Source: Candidatus Gastranaerophilales bacterium (GTDB lineage: Bacteria > Cyanobacteriota > Vampirovibrionia > Gastranaerophilales > Gastranaerophilaceae). Taken from it: 64,000 bases of DNA. Position 1 is the stretch's first letter; the number at the start of each line of letters is the position of its first letter. Below the pieces are notes generated by a model. The model was given only the letters and a program-made list of their open reading frames with translations, did no database searches and was not told the DNA's origin. Position numbers and translations under genes: made by a program. The stretch spans positions 186,001-250,000 of the forward strand of contig CALVBT010000001.1 in the NCBI GenBank assembly GCA_944325885.1. The letters are read 5' to 3'. This document shows positions 60,388 through 64,000 of this stretch, piece by piece.

Positions 60388-61365
60388 TTGGCACTAGAGA
60401 AAGTTACGCTTCAAAATGCCGGAGGTTCACAAACGGTTGAGCCAAAAGCACAGGGAAGTCAAAATAGCTTTAATACTTCTTTTGGCAATCTGTTCGTAAA
60501 CGAACAGACGGTAGCTCAACAGCCGCAGCAAAATTCTAACGGATCTGCAGGCAGTTCAGCTCTGTTCGGTAATGGTATTGTTCAAGAAAATGAAGTAAAA
60601 CCTCAAAATACCGAAACAGCAGTACAAAAAAATAATGCTTCGGGCCTTGGTGTTTTTTCAAATTATTTTAAGAGCATAATTCCTACTTTTAAAGAAGCTA
60701 ATGATAAGGCAAACCAGTACAATGCAGCTGTTAACAATGCATTGAAATATATCCCGAGTCCTTATGATTTAGATATACTTGCTAATTCAAACCCAAGAAT
60801 CAAGGCTATTCTTGCAGAAAACGGTCTGCCTGTAAAAATGAATTATGATAACTTAAAAACAATAAAACATACGCACCTCGCAACAACAACAGAGTTTGCT
60901 ACAGCTATTGGTGAAGAACTCGGATTGAGTTCTTCGGAAATAGAAACAATGAAAAAAGGTGCTGCTTTACATGATTTGGGCAAGTCGCTTGTCCCTGCCG
61001 AAATATTAAATAAAAACGGCAGACTAACACCGGAAGAAAGAAAGATTATCAATTTGCATTCTGTTTTGGGATATGAATTGTTAAAAGGTTTGAATCTCGG
61101 TACAAATGTTGCAGAAATCGCGAGAGATCATCACAATCCGAACTCTACAAACAAATATGCTCAAATAGTCAGGGCTGCTGATGTTTATTCTGCAATGAGA
61201 GAACAACGTTCTTACAAACCGGCAAAATCTCATGAAGAAGCTATGGCTGTTCTCAGGGATATGAATATCAAACCGCAAATCTTAAATGCACTGGATAAAG
61301 TATACGGAAATCCGAAAAAAGATACTGTTACTGTGCCTTTTCATACTCAAACTGCAGTTGCTTAA
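60388..61365 (+). CDS. HD-domain protein related to HD-GYP but lacking the GYP motif
   Basis: 325 residues, TTG start with AGGA upstream. The first 100 residues are Gln/Asn/Ser-rich and disordered-looking. The HD domain has H195-D196 in 'AALHDLGKSLVPAEILNKNG', then 'NLHSVLGYELLKGLN' and 'AEIARDHHNPNSTNKYAQIV', then 'RAADVYSAMREQRSYKPA'. In HD-GYP phosphodiesterases the segment after HH is 'ERWDGTGYP'; here it is replaced by the shorter NPNSTNKYAQ. Metal ligands appear present, so hydrolysis of a phosphodiester or phosphate substrate remains possible. It overlaps the opposing TPR gene by 38 bases. Confidence 0.88.
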   Translation: MALEKVTLQNAGGSQTVEPKAQGSQNSFNTSFGNLFVNEQTVAQQPQQNSNGSAGSSALFGNGIVQENEVKPQNTETAVQKNNASGLGVFSNYFKSIIPTFKEANDKANQYNAAVNNALKYIPSPYDLDILANSNPRIKAILAENGLPVKMNYDNLKTIKHTHLATTTEFATAIGEELGLSSSEIETMKKGAALHDLGKSLVPAEILNKNGRLTPEERKIINLHSVLGYELLKGLNLGTNVAEIARDHHNPNSTNKYAQIVRAADVYSAMREQRSYKPAKSHEEAMAVLRDMNIKPQILNALDKVYGNPKKDTVTVPFHTQTAVA

Positions 61366-62251
61366 TGTCGGTTGATAGTGTTTGATAATTGTTCATTGCC
61401 TCTTTGAGGTGGTGCAGGTATTGTTTTGTGTCATTTACCTGCTTGTAAAAATTGGCAATTGTGTAGTGAACATCTCCGTTGTAGGGGTTGTTTTGCAGAG
61501 CCTTTTTTAAAAGGTTTATTCCGTCTTTAAATTTGTCTTCTTTTGCATAGATTTTTGCAAGTATTATTGATGCATTGTCGTCTTTCGGGTTTAATTCCAG
61601 TGTTTTTAGAAGGTATTTTTTTGCTTTTTCTGTTTCACCTTCTTCAAAGAATATTGCTCCAAGGTTGAAATATGCCCAGCTGTAGTCCGGTGACATCTCC
61701 AGCACTTTTTGATAGTATTCTTTGCACAAATCACGTTTGCCTGTTTTGTCATACTCGTAGGCAAGATAAAAATGAGCGAGGTAATCCTCAGGATTTAGTT
61801 CAATTGCTGCTTTCAGACAAGTGATAGAGAGGTCATGCTCTTCTTTTTTTGAATACAGATAGCCAAGGTTAAAATAGCTGTTTGCGTCATTTTCTTCAAG
61901 CTGTAAGACTCGTTTGAAAAATGGTATAGCCTTGTCAAAATCTCCATTTTGCAGATAAGCATAGCCCAGATTGTATAAAAAGTCAGGTTCATCTGGGTTT
62001 ATGTTCAGTGCATTTTGATAAGAAATTATTGCTTTATCAAATTTTTTAAGGTTTTCGAGAACAATACCAGCGTTATAGTGTAATCTGGAGTCTTCGGGAA
62101 AACGTTTTAGTAAATAATAGAGCTGCTTTAGAGCTTCTTCATTATAACCGTTTTCCATAAGTTCTATGGCAAGTTCTCTTCTTATTTTGAAGTTTGTCGG
62201 GTCTTTTTCCAGATTGTCTGTGAGTTCGTTTATTTTTTCTGTATTGTTCAT
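61328..62251 (-). CDS. TPR-repeat protein (307 residues)
   Basis: About eight tandem tetratricopeptide repeats, for example 'SRLHYNAGIVLENLKKFDKA', 'PDFLYNLGYAYLQNGDFDKA', 'ANSYFNLGYLYSKKEEHD' and 'SWAYFNLGAIFFEEGETEKA'. No signal peptide, so a cytoplasmic scaffold. Its last 38 bases overlap the end of the HD-domain gene on the other strand, an unusually long convergent overlap for this window. The partner is unknown. Confidence 0.92.
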   Translation of the reverse strand: MNNTEKINELTDNLEKDPTNFKIRRELAIELMENGYNEEALKQLYYLLKRFPEDSRLHYNAGIVLENLKKFDKAIISYQNALNINPDEPDFLYNLGYAYLQNGDFDKAIPFFKRVLQLEENDANSYFNLGYLYSKKEEHDLSITCLKAAIELNPEDYLAHFYLAYEYDKTGKRDLCKEYYQKVLEMSPDYSWAYFNLGAIFFEEGETEKAKKYLLKTLELNPKDDNASIILAKIYAKEDKFKDGINLLKKALQNNPYNGDVHYTIANFYKQVNDTKQYLHHLKEAMNNYQTLSTDIKQLQFEYEKAQ

Positions 62252-62408
62252 AGTTAAATTTTAATGCTTTTTTAATGCTTTGGCAAAGATTTTATTTTCA
62301 ATAATTGCTTGACAATATTGCGATTTTACCGGATTATATATATACGTTATGTCAAGCTGGTTAGGATGTAAAAAGACTTCCTCAGTAATAATGCAAATTG
62401 AAAATTAA

Positions 62409-62449
62409 ATACACGTAAGTTGAAAATTAAATAATTTGCCCTGGTGGCA
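62409..62449 (+). repeat. 41-bp direct repeat, copy 1 (tRNA-Leu remnant)
   Basis: Identical over 41 bases to 62535-62575. The last 11 bases equal the first 11 of tRNA-Leu (GCCCTGGTGGC). Just downstream AGGGGCAA (62460-62467) resembles the tRNA 3' end, so this looks like a truncated, internally deleted tRNA copy. Confidence 0.8.
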
Positions 62450-62473
62450 GGAACCAAAGAGGGGCAAATGCAA

Positions 62474-62500
62474 GCAAAAACAATTAAGTATTGTTTTTGC
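62474..62500. other. Perfect 11-bp hairpin
   Basis: GCAAAAACAAT (62474-62484) pairs completely with ATTGTTTTTGC (62490-62500) around TAAGT. It could be an RNA structure or the imprint of a small mobile repeat. Confidence 0.65.
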
Positions 62501-62503
62501 CAA

Positions 62504-62532
62504 GGCGGTCAGAACACACGAAGTGTTCCGCC
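62504..62532. other. Second hairpin (GGCGG...GAACAC/GTGTTC...CGCC)
   Basis: GAACAC (62512-62517) pairs with GTGTTC across ACGAA, and flanking GGCG/CGCC arms extend the stem past a bulge. With the adjacent hairpin it makes a structured unit between the two direct-repeat copies. Confidence 0.6.
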
Positions 62533-62534
62533 AC

Positions 62535-62575
62535 AATACACGTAAGTTGAAAATTAAATAATTTGCCCTGGTGGC
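62535..62575 (+). repeat. 41-bp direct repeat, copy 2 (enters tRNA-Leu)
   Basis: Second copy of the 41-base repeat; its last 11 bases are the 5' end of the intact tRNA-Leu gene. Start-to-start distance to copy 1 is 126 bases. Confidence 0.85.
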
Positions 62576-62650
62576 GGAATCGGTAGACGCGTCGGACTTA
62601 AAATCCGATTGGACTCACCTCCAGTGCCAGTTCAAGTCTGGCTCAGGGCA
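62565..62650 (+). tRNA. tRNA-Leu (anticodon UAA)
   Basis: An 86-nucleotide class II tRNA. The acceptor stem is GCCCTGG with TCAGGGC (one G-U), discriminator A, no encoded CCA. The anticodon loop CTTAAAA gives UAA (62599-62601), flanked by stem TCGGA/TCCGA. The D-loop has the GGTAGACGC pattern of leucine tRNAs, and the T-arm contains 'GTTCAAGTC'. A long variable arm precedes the T-arm. Confidence 0.97.
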
Positions 62651-62656
62651 ATCTTT

Positions 62657-62684
62657 AAAGGAACTCGAAAGAGTTCCTTTTCTT
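62657..62684 (+). terminator. Terminator after tRNA-Leu
   Basis: A perfect 10-base stem AAAGGAACTC/GAGTTCCTTT with a GAAA tetraloop (62657-62680), followed by a T-rich run, 6 bases after the tRNA. Confidence 0.9.
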
Positions 62685-62721
62685 GTTTCTATGGTAATTT
62701 ATAAAAATTTTATCTAAAAAA

Positions 62722-62747
62722 TGAACAAAAATTTTTTTTATTCGTTA
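62722..62747 (+). promoter_or_regulatory. Candidate ECF-sigma promoter (TGAAC-n16-CGTTA)
   Basis: TGAAC at 62722-62726 and CGTTA at 62743-62747, 16 bases apart, 25 bases upstream of the anti-sigma gene. The spacing and the AAC/CGT cores match typical ECF sigma promoters (GGAAC ... CGTC), which usually drive the sigma factor's own operon. The two short boxes alone are weak evidence. Confidence 0.4.
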
Positions 62748-62771
62748 TAGTAAATGTAAGGAATAAAAACA

Positions 62772-63128
62772 ATGGAAAATCAAAGCGAAAAAAAATGTAA
62801 CGGATACGAGGCAATGTTCACTTTCTTGAGTGAAGAAGACTTTAAAGAACATCTCAAAGTTTGTGAAGATTGTGCAAAAGAGCATGCAAGAATGGAAAAG
62901 GTGTCTGCTCTTATACAGGAAGCCAAACCCTATATAAAAGAAAAGAAAAAGAACTTCAGGGTTCTTGTTACGGCTGCAGCCTTCTTTGTTGCTGTTTTTG
63001 CGACATTGAGCGTGCCATTGTGCATGGTCGGTGTTGATATGTATGACAATATGGTGGCTCAAAATACGCCAAGCGTAGAAGAGCTTGGGCTGCCTGTTGA
63101 TGAATATGGGTTGTTATATATAGAATAG
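62772..63128 (+). CDS. Membrane anti-sigma factor with zinc motif
   Basis: 118 residues. An N-terminal cytoplasmic zinc anti-sigma motif H27-x3-C31-x2-C34 ('KEHLKVCEDC'; a further Cys at 9) is followed by one membrane helix (about 62-88, 'VLVTAAAFFVAVFATLSV') and a short periplasmic tail. ZAS-type anti-sigma factors hold ECF sigma factors inactive until stress. AAGGA precedes the ATG. It is encoded just ahead of the sigma gene (4-base gap), the reverse of the usual sigma-first order. Confidence 0.85.
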   Translation: MENQSEKKCNGYEAMFTFLSEEDFKEHLKVCEDCAKEHARMEKVSALIQEAKPYIKEKKKNFRVLVTAAAFFVAVFATLSVPLCMVGVDMYDNMVAQNTPSVEELGLPVDEYGLLYIE

Positions 63129-63132
63129 AAAT

Positions 63133-63630
63133 ATGGACTTAAAAGAAATAATCTCAAATCACGGCTCTACCGTGAGGAATATCATAAAACGCATTACAAA
63201 TGAACACAATGAGGATCTTGAACAGGAGATCTACACAAAAATCTGGAAAAATTCTGATAAATATCAGGAAAAAGGTTCTATTCAGGCATGGATAAGGACT
63301 ATAAGCGCAAATCTGTCAAAAGACTATCTAAAGTCTTCTCAAAAAAAACTATCTGACAATTCTACAAATGACGAAACTGTTCTGTCATTTGTACAGGATT
63401 CAAAAGATACACCGGAATCTCTTTTGATAAAAAGAGAACGCCAGAAAATGATTTCTGCGGCTATAAACAATCTAAAGCCTAAGTTTAGAGAAGTTATTAT
63501 GCTATACGAAATCGAAAACCAGTCGTACGAAGATATCTCACAAAAGTTAAAATGTCCTATAGGTACTGTAAAATCTCGTTTATATAATGCAAAAAAAGAA
63601 CTGGCTTTTGCATTACAAGAATTAATGTAG
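63133..63630 (+). CDS. ECF RNA polymerase sigma factor
   Basis: 165 residues with only region 2 (about 25-70: 'EDLEQEIYTKIWKNSDKYQE', then 'GSIQAWIRTISANLSKDYLK') and region 4 (about 110-160: 'NNLKPKFREVIMLYEIENQS', then 'KLKCPIGTVKSRLYNAKKEL'), as in ECF sigmas of the RpoE/SigW type. Region 4 contains the helix-turn-helix for the -35 element. It is encoded between its likely anti-sigma and a Spy-like periplasmic protein, so envelope or metal stress is the probable cue. Confidence 0.94.
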   Translation: MDLKEIISNHGSTVRNIIKRITNEHNEDLEQEIYTKIWKNSDKYQEKGSIQAWIRTISANLSKDYLKSSQKKLSDNSTNDETVLSFVQDSKDTPESLLIKRERQKMISAAINNLKPKFREVIMLYEIENQSYEDISQKLKCPIGTVKSRLYNAKKELAFALQELM

Positions 63631-63645
63631 AAAGGATAAATTAAT

Positions 63646-64000
63646 ATGAAAAAATCTTTGGTAATTGCAGGTTTAGCTGCAGCAGTTATGATGTCAACTT
63701 CTATGTCTTATGCTCAAACAGTAGCTACACCAACAGAAAAAGCTCCTGCTAAAGCAGAAAAGCAGCTCCCTGAAAAAGGTGATTTTAAAAAGCACAAAGA
63801 AGGCAAAATGAAGCCGCAAAGACCTAATCTGGATGAACGTCTTAAATTAACCGAAGAACAAAAACAAAAGGCTCACGAAATCAGAATGGACGGCCATAAA
63901 AAAATGAAGCCTGTTTTTGAAAAAATGAAAGCTAAAAAGGCAGAAATAAAAGAAGTTAAAAACAGCAATATGTCTGAAGAAAAGAAAGCAAAGAAAATTG
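63646..64000 (+). CDS. Spy/CpxP-like periplasmic stress protein (3' end outside window)
   Basis: 118 codons visible from ATG, running off the window. Residues 1-23 are a signal peptide ending SYA. The mature part is Lys/Glu/Met/His-rich, with an LTxxQ motif at residues 68-72 ('LKLTEEQKQKAHEIR') followed by a second helix, as in the Spy/CpxP/ZraP family of periplasmic chaperones and metal-stress sensors. AAAGGA precedes the ATG, and the gap to the sigma factor is 15 bases, so it should share the ECF operon. The LTxxQ family is degenerate, so the exact subfamily is open. Confidence 0.82.
   Translation, partial: MKKSLVIAGLAAAVMMSTSMSYAQTVATPTEKAPAKAEKQLPEKGDFKKHKEGKMKPQRPNLDERLKLTEEQKQKAHEIRMDGHKKMKPVFEKMKAKKAEIKEVKNSNMSEEKKAKKI

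Larger units (their letters stand above)
62252..62564. other. Intergenic region with direct repeats and hairpins
   Basis: This 313-base gap between the TPR gene and tRNA-Leu contains no protein-coding frame that I can support. It holds the promoter region of the TPR gene at its left, then from about 62396 a set of direct repeats, two strong hairpins and a tRNA-Leu-like fragment (listed separately). Confidence 0.7.

Noticed and set aside
62409-62575. Direct repeats at the tRNA read as attL/attR of an integrated element
   Set aside because: Only 85 bases lie between the copies, and no integrase or phage gene is nearby; tRNA attachment sites also usually involve the 3' rather than the 5' end.
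1-64000. Searched for CRISPR arrays, transposases, restriction or toxin-antitoxin genes
   Set aside because: No regular spaced repeats and no matching protein motifs were found. The 29-codon repeats at 49572 are coding and contiguous, with no spacers.

Overview
The window looks like a compact, AT-rich chromosome segment from a Gram-negative, probably anaerobic or fermentative bacterium. A Gram-negative envelope is suggested by a TolC-type outer-membrane channel with its EmrAB partners and by a heptosyltransferase-like GT9 enzyme. An anaerobe's chemistry is suggested by rubredoxin next to a PerR/Fur regulator, an iron-containing alcohol dehydrogenase and a GlcF/HdrD-like iron-sulfur protein. 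Several large lineage-type proteins of unknown function, together with prepilin-like proteins of the form 'KAFTLAEILVTITIIGVV', recall the non-photosynthetic cyanobacterial relatives (Vampirovibrionia/'Melainabacteria', order Gastranaerophilales). That placement is an inference from gene style; no marker phylogeny was possible. No CRISPR array, transposase, integrase or prophage gene is visible.

Layout. 1-6.3 kb: end of a TolC-like gene, an unknown protein, then tolC divergent from marR-emrA-emrB, a complete tripartite drug-efflux locus. 6.4-8.5 kb: rubredoxin, PerR/Fur and an iron alcohol dehydrogenase. 8.5-20.2 kb: a 972-residue unknown protein, a LeuD-type subunit, a thioesterase, a TPR protein, a PilZ protein, an M16 protease pair, and the TrkH/TrkA potassium system. 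20.3-26.9 kb: yidC and carbonic anhydrase (+), facing an unusual rpmH-rnpA-hisD-asd-queA string (-), then proC. 27-36.8 kb: a GT8 glycosyltransferase, a ferritin-like protein, a small 52-residue gene, dnaK, speD, an OmpR-type regulator, ctpA and obg. 36.9-46.7 kb: yggT, mtnP, two tandem pseudopilins, a Fe-S oxidoreductase, two zinc dehydrogenases, and three unknown structural or membrane proteins. 46.9-56.2 kb: pgi, an 888-residue coiled-coil protein, a GAF-GGDEF-HD-GYP protein, a GT9 enzyme and thymidine kinase. 56.4-61.4 kb: a signalling cluster made of a histidine kinase with pseudo-receiver and pseudo-GGDEF domains, a CheY-like receiver, a degenerate GspE/PilB ATPase and a GYP-less HD protein. 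61.3-64 kb: a TPR protein, a structured direct-repeat region, tRNA-Leu(UAA), and an anti-sigma / ECF sigma / Spy-like stress operon cut by the window end.

How the genes fit together. SpeD and MtnP are the make-and-recycle ends of aminopropyl-donor metabolism. A PilZ protein, an intact GGEEF cyclase with I-site, and an MshEN-type N-terminus suggest c-di-GMP signalling, but several of the associated catalytic domains have lost key residues. This collection of apparently repurposed domains (56384-61365, plus the HD-GYP protein at 52101-54032) is the best candidate for an undescribed system here. The genome is tightly packed: four convergent gene pairs share their stop codons in a 4-nt overlap, and only one gap between genes exceeds 300 bases (62252-62564).
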